Positions 8,769 to 18,948 of a stretch of DNA of 64,000 bases are shown here, in pieces. Within the stretch, counting starts at the first letter, position 1. Each line of letters begins with the position of its first letter. Source of the stretch: G963422745 sp963422745 (lineage in GTDB: Bacteria; Actinomycetota; Acidimicrobiia; Acidimicrobiales; Aldehydirespiratoraceae); assembly GCA_963422745.1 (NCBI GenBank), contig OY730477.1, positions 62,001 to 126,000 of the forward strand, in the 5' to 3' direction. A program made the translations under genes and the position numbers. The notes under the pieces are model-generated. The model did no database searches and was not told the DNA's origin. It was given only the letters and a program-made list of their open reading frames with translations.

Positions 8769-9978
8769 ACCCTTCCTTTTTGGCGTAACCGCGTCGTCGG
8801 TCTCCGCGGAGGGTGTCGCTCCCGCGGCCGATTGGTCCAGGTCCGAACGCGACAGACACGCCCCGAGGTCAAGCGAAGGTGCTGGCTTTGCACGCGAGTA
8901 CCGCGATGACTTGAGACAGTTCGTTGATCTTGGCGCCACCGACTGGCGTCTCACGATTGAATGGGCCAGAGTCGAGCCCGAACCGGGCCATTTCGACAGC
9001 GATGCCTTGGACCGCTACCGCGACATCCTTTCATTCGCTCGCGGGCTGGGTCTACGCAACTGGCTCACTCTCCAGTCGTCCTCGCTACCCGGCTGGTACC
9101 TTGACGACTTTGGCGGGCACCACGACTCAAGAGCCCGGGGACGTTCGTGGGCAGCCCACGTGGATCGGATGGCTAGCGAACTTGACGAGTTCACCGACGG
9201 CTTCGTCCCTATTGACGATCCCGTCGGCTGGGCAGTGCGTGGCTACGGGCTCGGCTCACGTCCGCCTTACCGACGGGACCTCTCAGTCATGCACGAAGCC
9301 CTGGTAGGAGCCGTGCTGGCGACCCACGAGGCGGTTCGGTTGCTGTCTTCGGGACGTCAGCCGGTGATGACGGCATGGAGGGCCGAACCCGTTCACGCGA
9401 TCCCGCTGGAGGACGGGCGGATAGCACCCGAGGCCAGCCGGGCCGCTAAGCACTGGGACGACCTGTTGTGGGGTACCTGGCTGCGTGCTCATGGCGAAGG
9501 AATCCTGGAGGTGCACGGACGGGCTCGAATTGAGGTTCCCGCGTTCACCAAAGGAGTGGACTATGTGGGAATCGTGCACGATCATCCCGTCGGTGTCGAC
9601 GCCAACGCAAGATTCGGGGCGTGGCCAGCAGGCGGACGACGAGACGCAACAGGTTTCGTACCTGAACCCGACGAACTGGCCGAGGCGATACATCGCACGA
9701 TTGAGGCGCTACCCGACCATAGGATCGTCGTCGCTGGCCATGGTGTATCGACCGACGACGACACCTGGCACGACCACATGATCTCTCGTGCCCTTGCACA
9801 TGTACTCGACGCAACCGCCACTGCTGGGCTCGTCGGGTACTTCCACGATTCCGGCATCAACGGATACGAATGGACACGAGGCTTTCGAGGCGCTCGTGGG
9901 CTCATTCGTCGAGACCGCAGCAGACGCCCTGCCTCCTCTTGTTTCGCCGCTTACGGTGCCGCCGCGGCCACCACCTGA
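8749..9978 (+). CDS. GH1-like protein lacking both catalytic glutamates (probable pseudo-glycosidase)
   Basis: About 409 residues with the recognisable course of a family 1 glycoside hydrolase: FLFGVTASSV at the N-terminus, DLGATDWRLTIEWARVEPEPG on an early strand, GYGLGSRPP after the acid/base site, and GYFHDSGINGYEWTRGF aligned to the GYFxWSLLDNFEWxxGY region near the end. The acid/base motif NEP is read here as D-D-P (Asp157 in place of Glu), and the nucleophile motif TENG is read as A-G-H-G (Gly330 in place of Glu). A retaining mechanism therefore looks impossible, so a binding or scaffolding role is more likely. The start is uncertain: GTG 8749 was chosen, with TTG 8740 as an alternative; no strong ribosome site is visible. 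It converges on the AAA ATPase gene. Confidence 0.75.
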   Translation: MSSAIAEPFLFGVTASSVSAEGVAPAADWSRSERDRHAPRSSEGAGFAREYRDDLRQFVDLGATDWRLTIEWARVEPEPGHFDSDALDRYRDILSFARGLGLRNWLTLQSSSLPGWYLDDFGGHHDSRARGRSWAAHVDRMASELDEFTDGFVPIDDPVGWAVRGYGLGSRPPYRRDLSVMHEALVGAVLATHEAVRLLSSGRQPVMTAWRAEPVHAIPLEDGRIAPEASRAAKHWDDLLWGTWLRAHGEGILEVHGRARIEVPAFTKGVDYVGIVHDHPVGVDANARFGAWPAGGRRDATGFVPEPDELAEAIHRTIEALPDHRIVVAGHGVSTDDDTWHDHMISRALAHVLDATATAGLVGYFHDSGINGYEWTRGFRGARGLIRRDRSRRPASSCFAAYGAAAATT

Positions 9979-10039
9979 CGCTCGTCATCGCCTAACTCGT
10001 CACTATGACGGATTGTGGTTGACGACTACCCTTGGGCGA

Positions 10040-11452
10040 CTATCCCCGGGCGCTGTACCTTGAACGCGGACCCGAAACGTCTTTGTTCAGACGCTTGCCG
10101 AGATGCAGTCCTTCAAGCACCAGTTCGGATGCTGATGCGATCATGGCGGGCGATTCGGTGTCGTCGGTGTCGACCAACAAGGCCCGCACAGGCGCCTGCA
10201 TAGCGGGCACCTTGCGCAACAGTTCCACATAGGCCTCGTCGGTGACGTCCTCACCGACATCAACCACGAGATCATCCGCGAAGGCGTCAACCACGCCTCG
10301 GTGGGTGTCGGGCGGCACTCTCTGCTTGAACACCTCAAGCACCGCTATTCGAACGAGGTTGGCCAGAATCTCCTCGTCGCGGCCTTCGTCAAGTGTCTCA
10401 ATCTCGACCTTTCCCGAGGTGGATGCCCCGAGAGCCTCCAGATCAACCACCCGTGGTACCACACGCGCGGACCCCGCCCGCAGCGCCCGGCGTACGGCAT
10501 TCGCCACAAGGATCTCCTGGTTGGCGATCGACAGGCGCACCGACACACCCGATCGTTGAGATACATGCCTGTCAGCCCTTGCCGCGTGGGTGATGGCTGC
10601 GACGATCTCAGTCATGAACAAAGGCACCGTAAGCGCCAAGCCTTCACTTACCGACAGGTCGGCTTCCTGTTCGATGATTGCCATCTCGGTTTCGAGATCA
10701 AGCGGATAATGGGTTCGGATCTGTGAGCCGAACCGGTCCTTGAGCGGCGTGATCAAGCGACCGCGGTTGGTGTAGTCCTCCGGATTCGCCGACGCCACAA
10801 AGACCACGTCAAGCGGGAGCCTTACTTTGTGGCCCCGGATCTGGACATCACGCTCCTCCAAAACGTTGAGAAGACCTACCTGAATCCGCTCAGCAAGGTC
10901 AGGCAGTTCGTTCATCGCGAAGATGCCGCGGTTGGTGCGAGGAACCAGGCCGTAATGCAAGGTCAGTTCGTCTGACAGGTAGCGGCCCTCGGCAACCCGA
11001 ATGGGGTCGACCTCGCCGATCAGATCCGCGATTGAGGTATCGGGAGTAGCCAATTTCTCACTGAACCGGTGGTTGCGATGTACCCAGGCGATCGGGGTGT
11101 CGTCGCCTTGTTCTGCAACCGTTTCGCGGGCGAACCGTGAGATCGGGTGGTAGGGATCGTCGTTGATCTCCGACCCGGCGATCACCGGTATCCACTCGTC
11201 GAGGAGGCCAGTCAAGGCACGTATAAGCCTGGTCTTCGCCTGTCCCCGCTCACCGAGAAAGATGATGTCGTGGCCCGCCAACAATGCGTTTTCGAGTTGG
11301 GGAGCAACGGTGCTCTCATAACCGAGAACTCCCGGAATCAGAGCCTGGCGTTCGCGTATCCGCTGAGCTGCGTTGCGGCGCAGTTCGTCACGAACCCGTG
11401 ACGACTGCCAACCGCTGGCACCAAGCGCGCCCAGGGTCGCAGGTCTCAACAT
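10040..11452 (-). CDS. MoxR/ChlI-like AAA+ ATPase (Rv0958-like), partner of the VWA protein
   Basis: A 470-residue AAA+ ATPase. Walker A reads FLGERGQAKTR (about residue 60). The Walker B region reads RGIFAMNELPDLAERIQ, with Asn where most AAA+ proteins have Asp, as I recall for the Rv0958 family. A sensor-1 type motif VFVASANPEDYTNRG follows, then TPLKDRFGSQIRTHYP. It resembles the I subunit of magnesium chelatase and MoxR ATPases that work with VWA proteins. The frame is open far upstream on this strand, but the ATG at 11452 matches family length and leaves 66 bases to the divergent GH2-like gene. The partner VWA gene lies about 2.2 kb further left. Confidence 0.85.
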   Translation of the reverse strand: MLRPATLGALGASGWQSSRVRDELRRNAAQRIRERQALIPGVLGYESTVAPQLENALLAGHDIIFLGERGQAKTRLIRALTGLLDEWIPVIAGSEINDDPYHPISRFARETVAEQGDDTPIAWVHRNHRFSEKLATPDTSIADLIGEVDPIRVAEGRYLSDELTLHYGLVPRTNRGIFAMNELPDLAERIQVGLLNVLEERDVQIRGHKVRLPLDVVFVASANPEDYTNRGRLITPLKDRFGSQIRTHYPLDLETEMAIIEQEADLSVSEGLALTVPLFMTEIVAAITHAARADRHVSQRSGVSVRLSIANQEILVANAVRRALRAGSARVVPRVVDLEALGASTSGKVEIETLDEGRDEEILANLVRIAVLEVFKQRVPPDTHRGVVDAFADDLVVDVGEDVTDEAYVELLRKVPAMQAPVRALLVDTDDTESPAMIASASELVLEGLHLGKRLNKDVSGPRSRYSARG

Positions 11453-11518
11453 TTGACGGACACTACACGCCGCCTCACACCGACAGCTCCCACTCCCCGT
11501 GTCGGTAGTGTCAAAAGA

Positions 11519-13621
11519 ATGGACCTGTCGGGAACGTGGCGTGCCGCACCCGCACGTGACGGGCTCCGAAGAACATTCCAAGAGCCCGACCTTGACGACC
11601 GTGACTGGATCGATCTGGCCATCCCGGGCCACTGGGCGCACGCGCCCGAACTGCAAGCCGAGCACGCCGTGTTGCACCGTCGGGTGTTCACCCGTCAGCC
11701 GTCCGCTCCGAACCGGAGGGTATGGCTGCGGCTCGCTGGGGTCGCCCAGCAGGGCGATGTCTGGCTCGACGGCAGCTATGTGGGCGACACCGACGGCTAC
11801 TTCGTCCCTCACCTCTTTGAGATCACCGACCTGTTGGCCGACCGTAATGAACATGTGCTGGCCGTGGACGTCAACTGCGATCCCTTCGACAACGTTGACG
11901 AGCGCACCGACTTGATGGGTGCCTTCCTTGATCCCGAACTGGCCGGTACCGGGGCCAGCCCTGGCGGCATCTGGAGTGACGTAACCATCCACGAGACCGG
12001 CACCTCGGCAATCCGGTTTCTCAGAGTGAACTGTGCCTCCGCGGATGAGACATCGGCCCGGTTGGCTATGCGATGCGTTTTTGACCATCCCGACGGCGGG
12101 CGCGCGGTCCTGCGTACCACAATCGACGGACACGAACACGAACTAGATCATCCGGCCGCCGCCGGTGAGAACCGGGTGGAGTGGACCATTGATGTCGCCG
12201 ATCCAGATCTGTGGTGGCCGCACGGCCTCGGGTCGCAACCACTTAGTGACCTGCGCTGTGAGCTGATCGTTCAAGGCGAGGTCCACGACCACCGCCATTG
12301 TCGGTTGGGTCTGCGTGCCGTGCAGATGCGTCGATGGACGTTGCAGGTCAACGGCGAACGACTGTTCACCAAAGGTGTCACAGTCTTGCCCACAAGACGC
12401 CGACCCGGAGACACCACACCGAGCGAGGTCGCCAACGATGTACGCGCCGCACGTGACGCCGGTTTTGATCTGATTCGTACCATCGCCCACGTCGGGCACC
12501 CGGCACTGTACGACACAGCCGACGAGGTCGGGATGCTGATCTGGCAAGACATGCCCATCCGTGGCCGGATGGCCCGCAGTGTGCGCCGCCAGGCAATCCG
12601 CCAGGCTCGTGAGATGGTGGACCTGCTGACTCATCACCCGTCCATCGTTGTTTGGTGCGCCCATGACGAACCCTTCAAGCGACCCATCGTGCGAGCCGCT
12701 ACGCCACCCGTGCTCGGTCAACAGCGACCTTCGTGGAACCGGGCGGTGCTTGACACATCGGTCCGGCGCGTCCTTCAGCGAACGGACGGTTCCAGACCGG
12801 TGGTGCTTCATACGGGGGTGGCACCGCATCCTCCCCGCTTTGATGGCACCACGGCCAACCTGTGGTTCGGATGGCACGACCACCATGTAACCGACCTCGC
12901 TCCGGCACTGGCTCGGTTGCCCCGTATGGGCCGTTTCGTAACAGCGTTCGGTGCCGCAACTGTCAATCCCGAACTGCCCGCTTTAATGGGCGAACGGGTC
13001 GGGTCCGAAGCGAATGCAGCGCTTGACTGGGAAGCCGTCGCGGCTGCGACCGGAACCGACACCGCCTCGCTTCATCGTCTCTGCGCGCCAACATCAAGCC
13101 AGGACGGCCCGGGGTGGGCGATCGCGGGACAATACGCCCAAGCGGAGCTTGTCCGAGTCACGATCGAAACCTTGCGGCGACTCAAGTACAAACCGACCGG
13201 CGGCTTTTGTTTGCATTACCTTGCGGATCCCTCACCGGCGGGAGGTTTCGGTCTCTTGGACAGCCAGCGGAGACAGAAACCGGGGTGGCATGCCGCCGTC
13301 GCGGCGTGTCAGGCGGTGGTCGTAGTTGTCGATCCATTGCCTCCGGATGCCGCCGCCGGTTCGGTCCATCACCTTGATGTACATGTCGTGTCTGACCTGC
13401 AGGAGCCGATTCTCGACGCCCGTGTTATCGCGCAGGTGAGCGTCAACCACGATGACCCGGTGATGATCGGATGGGCCGGGGACATCGCGCCAGATTCATG
13501 CAGCTACATCGGTCACCTCGATGTCACGCTTCCCGAATCCGGGTGTGAGCTGGTGATCGTCGTCACCCTTGACAGTTCACGAGCGAACAGCACCAATACC
13601 TACCGGGCAATGTCACCGTAG
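11519..13621 (+). CDS. GH2-like (beta-mannosidase-type) protein with a missing catalytic nucleophile
   Basis: A 700-residue protein in the glycoside hydrolase family 2 layout. It has a sugar-binding jelly roll (MDLSGTWRAAPARDG, DWIDLAIPGHW), an immunoglobulin-like domain (NPDLWWPHG type, here DPDLWWPHGLGSQPL) and a TIM barrel with GFDLIRTIAHVGHPALYDTADEVGM split over about residues 310-345. The acid/base region is HHPSIVVWCAHDEPF; Glu384 is kept although the preceding Asn is Asp. The nucleophile strand, usually RFVSEFGAQ, reads RFVTAFGAA, so Ala476 replaces Glu. Retaining hydrolysis is thus unlikely. There is no signal peptide, so it is presumably cytosolic. ATG 11519 was chosen over TTG 11453 because it aligns with the family N-terminus. 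It is divergent from the AAA gene. Confidence 0.8.
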   Translation: MDLSGTWRAAPARDGLRRTFQEPDLDDRDWIDLAIPGHWAHAPELQAEHAVLHRRVFTRQPSAPNRRVWLRLAGVAQQGDVWLDGSYVGDTDGYFVPHLFEITDLLADRNEHVLAVDVNCDPFDNVDERTDLMGAFLDPELAGTGASPGGIWSDVTIHETGTSAIRFLRVNCASADETSARLAMRCVFDHPDGGRAVLRTTIDGHEHELDHPAAAGENRVEWTIDVADPDLWWPHGLGSQPLSDLRCELIVQGEVHDHRHCRLGLRAVQMRRWTLQVNGERLFTKGVTVLPTRRRPGDTTPSEVANDVRAARDAGFDLIRTIAHVGHPALYDTADEVGMLIWQDMPIRGRMARSVRRQAIRQAREMVDLLTHHPSIVVWCAHDEPFKRPIVRAATPPVLGQQRPSWNRAVLDTSVRRVLQRTDGSRPVVLHTGVAPHPPRFDGTTANLWFGWHDHHVTDLAPALARLPRMGRFVTAFGAATVNPELPALMGERVGSEANAALDWEAVAAATGTDTASLHRLCAPTSSQDGPGWAIAGQYAQAELVRVTIETLRRLKYKPTGGFCLHYLADPSPAGGFGLLDSQRRQKPGWHAAVAACQAVVVVVDPLPPDAAAGSVHHLDVHVVSDLQEPILDARVIAQVSVNHDDPVMIGWAGDIAPDSCSYIGHLDVTLPESGCELVIVVTLDSSRANSTNTYRAMSP

Positions 13622-13784
13622 ACCCGGCTCTCGCCTCCAAAAAGGGTCGGGTTGTGCGGCGGTTCCGGTCGGTCGGCCCTATCTCGTCGTAGCAAGAAAC
13701 CCAGCCCAATTGTCAGGGTGGTCACCTGCGCAACCTATTGTGATCATCTGGACCATTGTCACGGCCTTGAACCGAGGATCATCC

Positions 13785-14608
13785 ATGGCGACTCCCACCC
13801 GCAGCGACACCAATCCACCACCGTTCACAAGACCGTCGCACGCCGTGACTGCGATACGTCAGCGACCTGTAGCGCGATTTCGACTGCTGGGATTTTACGG
13901 GACCGCTATCGGCAAGAAATACGTGATGGCTGTAACCGGAATCGGGTTGCTCGGCTTCGTCGTGGCCCACATGATCGGTAACCTTCATCTTTACGAAGGG
14001 CCCGAGCAGGTACATGACTACGCCGAGGCTTTGCGCGACCTCGGCGGTCATCTCGTGCCACGCACTCTGGTTCTTTGGCTGCTGCGTATCGGCCTGATCG
14101 CCATGTTTGCCGCCCACATACACGCCGCCGTCTCGCTGACCCGAATGAGCCGCAGGGCCGATCGTTCTTACGTAGCCGGGCGTGACTACATTGCTGCGGA
14201 TTTTGCCGGGCGCACCATGCGCTGGACAGGACCGATCGTGGCTTTGTACGTGCTGTTTCATCTCGCGGATCTCACTTGGGGATGGTGGCTAGGCGACGAT
14301 TTCGTGCGGGGCGACGTCTATCACAACGTCTACGAGTCGATGAGCTACCTGCCGGTTGCGATCATCTACATCTTCGCCAGCGCCGCGCTTGCCGTGCACA
14401 TCTTCCACGGCGCCAGATCGATGTTTCGGACTCTTGGTATGGGTGGGGGTTCGAACGCGCAACGGTGGTTCGCGCGTGGCGTCGCCACCGTCGTCCTTGT
14501 CGGAAACTTGAGCTTTCCGATCGCAGTACAGACGGGATTGATCAACGAGGAGAGCCGAACCGTACCAATCGGCGGGTTCGCTACAACCCACGAAACGGAG
14601 GGCCGGTG

Positions 14609-14609
<1 letters not shown>
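13785..14609 (+). CDS. sdhC: Succinate dehydrogenase cytochrome b558 subunit
   Basis: A 274-residue membrane anchor of the single-subunit cytochrome b558 type, with about five membrane helices and histidines for two hemes (for example GFVVAHMIGNLHLYEG, MFAAHIHAAVSL, YVLFHLADLTWGWW, LAVHIFHGARSMF). It binds quinone and passes electrons from SdhB. ATG 13785 follows gagg at 13774-13777 and gives the usual start before ATAIGKKY-like FYGTAIGKKYVMAVTG. Its stop overlaps the sdhA start in TGATG, so translation is coupled. No sdhD is needed in this type. Confidence 0.93.
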
Positions 14610-16531
<1,922 letters not shown>

Positions 16532-16554
16532 GTTCGACGGCCCCGAGGTGTGAC

Positions 16555-16593
16555 ATGAGCTGGTTCAAGATCCTGTTGAATTGCGTGAAATGA
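16555..16593 (+). CDS. 12-codon mini-ORF between sdhA and sdhB, possible coupling leader
   Basis: ATG at 16555 is preceded by GAGGTG at 16545-16550, encodes MSWFKILLNCVK, and stops with TGA at 16591-16593. That stop overlaps the sdhB ATG (16590-16592) as ATGA. sdhB itself has no visible ribosome site at normal distance, so the mini-ORF could bring terminating ribosomes to sdhB. Expression is inferred; the peptide resembles nothing known to me. Confidence 0.4.
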   Translation: MSWFKILLNCVK

Positions 16594-17351
16594 GCGAGAC
16601 ACTCAATCTCAAGCTGAGGATCTGGCGCCAGGACGGCCCGGCTGCGCAGGGATCGTTTCTCAATGTTGACGCCCACAACATTCCCAGCGATGCATCGTTT
16701 CTGGAGATGCTTGACCTGATCAACGAGCGGTTGATCGCCGATGACGTTGAGCCGATCACATTCGCCCACGACTGTCGCGAGGGCATCTGCGGCACGTGTG
16801 GTGTGATGATCAACGGTAGAGTTCACGGACCCGAACGAGCCACGGCGACGTGTCAACTGCACATGCGCAAGTTCGAAGACGGCGACGAGATCGTGGTGGA
16901 ACCGTGGAGGGCCAAGTCGTTTCCGGTCCTGCGGGATCTCATGGTTGACCGCAGTGCGTTCGATCGGATCGTCGAGTCCGGCGGCTACATCTCCGCGCCG
17001 ACGGGCACCGCACCCGACGCCAACGAGATCCTGGTGGCAAAACCTGTGGCCGATACCGCCATGGACGCCGCTGCATGTATCGGTTGCGGCGCGTGCGTGG
17101 CGGCCTGCCCGAACTCGGCAGCACAGCTCTTCACAGCAGCGGCGCTGGCGCATCTGAACGTACTACCCCAGGGTCGCCCGGAGCGACACAAACGCACCGT
17201 GGCGATGGTTGAGACCATGGAAGATTTCTTCGGGTCGTGCACCAATCATGGGGAGTGTCACGAAGCGTGCCCCAAGGAGATCTCCTTGGATTTCATCGCC
17301 ATGATGAACCGCGCGTACCTGAAAGCGAAAATCGGCGGACCCAGAGCCTGA
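16590..17351 (+). CDS. sdhB: Succinate dehydrogenase iron-sulfur subunit
   Basis: A 253-residue protein with all three cluster motifs. The [2Fe-2S] plant-type domain has CREGICGTCGVMING (about residues 65-79) and a later Cys in ATATCQLH. The [4Fe-4S] motif is CIGCGACVAACPNSA (about 156-170). The [3Fe-4S] motif is CTNHGECHEACPKEIS (about 216-231). It carries electrons from FAD to the b-type anchor. ATG 16590 is chosen; a TTG nine bases upstream is in frame. Initiation may depend on coupling to the short ORF ending at 16593. A 68-bp repeat array begins 11 bases after the stop. Confidence 0.95.
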   Translation: MSETLNLKLRIWRQDGPAAQGSFLNVDAHNIPSDASFLEMLDLINERLIADDVEPITFAHDCREGICGTCGVMINGRVHGPERATATCQLHMRKFEDGDEIVVEPWRAKSFPVLRDLMVDRSAFDRIVESGGYISAPTGTAPDANEILVAKPVADTAMDAAACIGCGACVAACPNSAAQLFTAAALAHLNVLPQGRPERHKRTVAMVETMEDFFGSCTNHGECHEACPKEISLDFIAMMNRAYLKAKIGGPRA

Positions 17352-17361
17352 TCGGCGGGTT

Positions 17362-17665
17362 GCGCCCCCGATCGCTGAACGCCAGCTTGGCCCGACCATG
17401 GTGACAGCCACCAGACCAACCAGCTGACTGCGCCCCCGATCGCTGAACACCAGCTTGGCCCGACCATAGCGACAGCCATCACACCAACCGGTGGATCGCG
17501 CCCCCGATCGCTGAACACCAGCTTGGCCCGACCATGGTGACAGCCATCACACCAACCGGTGGATCGCGCCCCCGATCGCTGAACACCGACTTGGCCCGAC
17601 CATAGCCACAGCCACCACACCAACCCGCGTACTGCACCCCGATCGCTGAACGCCGGCTTGGTTCA
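17362..17665. repeat. 68-bp tandem repeat, about 4.4 copies, between sdhB and the DUF368 gene
   Basis: The core gcgcccccgatcgctgaac recurs at 17362, 17430, 17498, 17566 and, with one base lost, 17634, a constant 68-bp step. Copies 3 and 4 are almost identical; the outer ones are more diverged. It fills the whole 363-base gap after sdhB together with a short promoter-sized stretch (17666-17714). No coding signal. Confidence 0.93.
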
Positions 17666-17714
17666 ACCCGGGCACAGGACCCGACACCGGGTCACGTCGG
17701 TACCCTCGGTCGCT

Positions 17715-18629
17715 ATGTTGGTCCGGGTCCTAGCCCAGTTCGTCAGGGGATTCGCTATGGGGGCCGCTGATGTCGTTCCGGGCGTTTCGGGCGGCACTGT
17801 CGCTTTCGTATTGGGGATCTACAGCAGGCTGATCGACACGATCCGTGACGGCACCCGCGTTCTGGTTGCGTTTGGGACCGGCGACGTCCGCCACGCATGG
17901 CAACGGCTCAAAGAACTGGACCTTGAGTTCCTCTTGCCGTTACTCGCCGGAATCGGAATCGCGGTGCTGACATTGGCACAGGTAATTGAGGTTGCTCTGC
18001 AGGATCACCCCGAGGCAATAGCCGGGCTCTTCTTTGGACTTGTGGCGGCGTCGGTGTGGATGGCCTGGCAACTGCTGCGCACCCCCAGGTTGTTCCACGT
18101 TTTGATACTGGTCGCAGTAAGTGCAGTGACCTTTGTCGTGTTGGGCTTTCAGTCAGATGTGGTTGTCAATCCTTCACCGGCTGTGTTTTTTGGGGCCGGT
18201 GCGATCGCCATCTGCGCCATGATCCTGCCGGGCATATCGGGGTCGCTCATCTTGTTGATGATCGGGATGTACGCGTCTGTGATCGGGGCCGTTGATGACC
18301 GTGCTTTCGGCAATTTGGTTTTGTTCGCTGCGGGAGCGGTCCTGGGCCTGGCGCTGTTCTCGTCTTTGTTGGGGTGGATCCTTGATCGTGCCTTTGACCC
18401 GGTGATGGCCGCTCTTATTGGCTTGATGGCTGGATCGTTGCGGGTGTTGTGGCCTTGGCCCCACGGTGTCGGCGTGCTTAGTGAGAACTCCACAGAGGTC
18501 ATCGTCGGCACCGGCATGCAGTGGCCTAACGGTGATACCTGGGCGGTACCTACGCTCCTGGCTTTTTCTGCGGCGATGGTCGTGATTGTGATTACCAAGC
18601 TTGCAGTTCCCAAAACACCCGTGCACTAA
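17715..18629 (+). CDS. DUF368 membrane protein (PopT-type undecaprenyl phosphate translocase)
   Basis: A 304-residue polytopic membrane protein. The N-terminal signature GFAMGAADVVPGVSGGTVAFVLGIY (split at about residues 11-35) and a second inverted-repeat-like copy around ICAMILPGISGSLILLMIGMY (about 170-190) define DUF368. The family was recently shown to include PopT proteins that flip undecaprenyl phosphate back across the membrane for envelope synthesis; applying this here is by family. ATG 17715 gives the family start; the frame is open further upstream but into repeat sequence. A 65-bp repeat array follows the stop. Confidence 0.88.
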   Translation: MLVRVLAQFVRGFAMGAADVVPGVSGGTVAFVLGIYSRLIDTIRDGTRVLVAFGTGDVRHAWQRLKELDLEFLLPLLAGIGIAVLTLAQVIEVALQDHPEAIAGLFFGLVAASVWMAWQLLRTPRLFHVLILVAVSAVTFVVLGFQSDVVVNPSPAVFFGAGAIAICAMILPGISGSLILLMIGMYASVIGAVDDRAFGNLVLFAAGAVLGLALFSSLLGWILDRAFDPVMAALIGLMAGSLRVLWPWPHGVGVLSENSTEVIVGTGMQWPNGDTWAVPTLLAFSAAMVVIVITKLAVPKTPVH

Positions 18630-18661
18630 CGGCGCGGACGTTACGCTTAGGATCAGGGCCC

Positions 18662-18806
18662 GTGCACCAAAACACCCTTGTTGAGTCAGGCCTATGCACG
18701 AAAACACCCTTGTATTAGTCAGGCCCATGCACCAAAACACCCTTGTTGAGTCAGGCCTATGCACGAAAACACCCTTGTATTAGTCAGGCCCGTGCACCAA
18801 TCACGG
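18662..18806. repeat. 65-bp tandem repeat built from two 32/33-bp half-units
   Basis: Units start at 18662 and 18727 with a partial third at 18792 (65-bp step). Each holds two related halves (gcaccaaaacacccttgttg and gcacgaaaacacccttgtat). The core resembles the 3' end of the preceding gene, which closes ccaaaacacccgtgcactaa at 18610-18629, so the array may have grown from that gene end. It lies between converging genes. Confidence 0.9.
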
Positions 18807-18948
18807 TAGTCAGAACTCTGTTGCAGCGCCCGGCGGCAATGATTCCGGGATCGCGAACCGTTTCCTGCATTTGATGCTCAACCGAAGACGAAAATCCATG
18901 TGACGCGACGAGCCAAGGCCGGAGATGTCGTCATCAACTTCGTTGGAA
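18807..18948. other. Remainder of the convergent gap before the DNA glycosylase gene
   Basis: About 140 bases between the 65-bp repeats and the glycosylase stop. No gene, hairpin with T-run or repeat was recognised. Confidence 0.4.

Noticed and set aside
11453..12139. N-terminal extension of the AAA ATPase on the minus strand
   Set aside because: The extra ~230 residues have no homology-like features and lie antisense to the GH2-like gene; ATG 11452 gives the family length.
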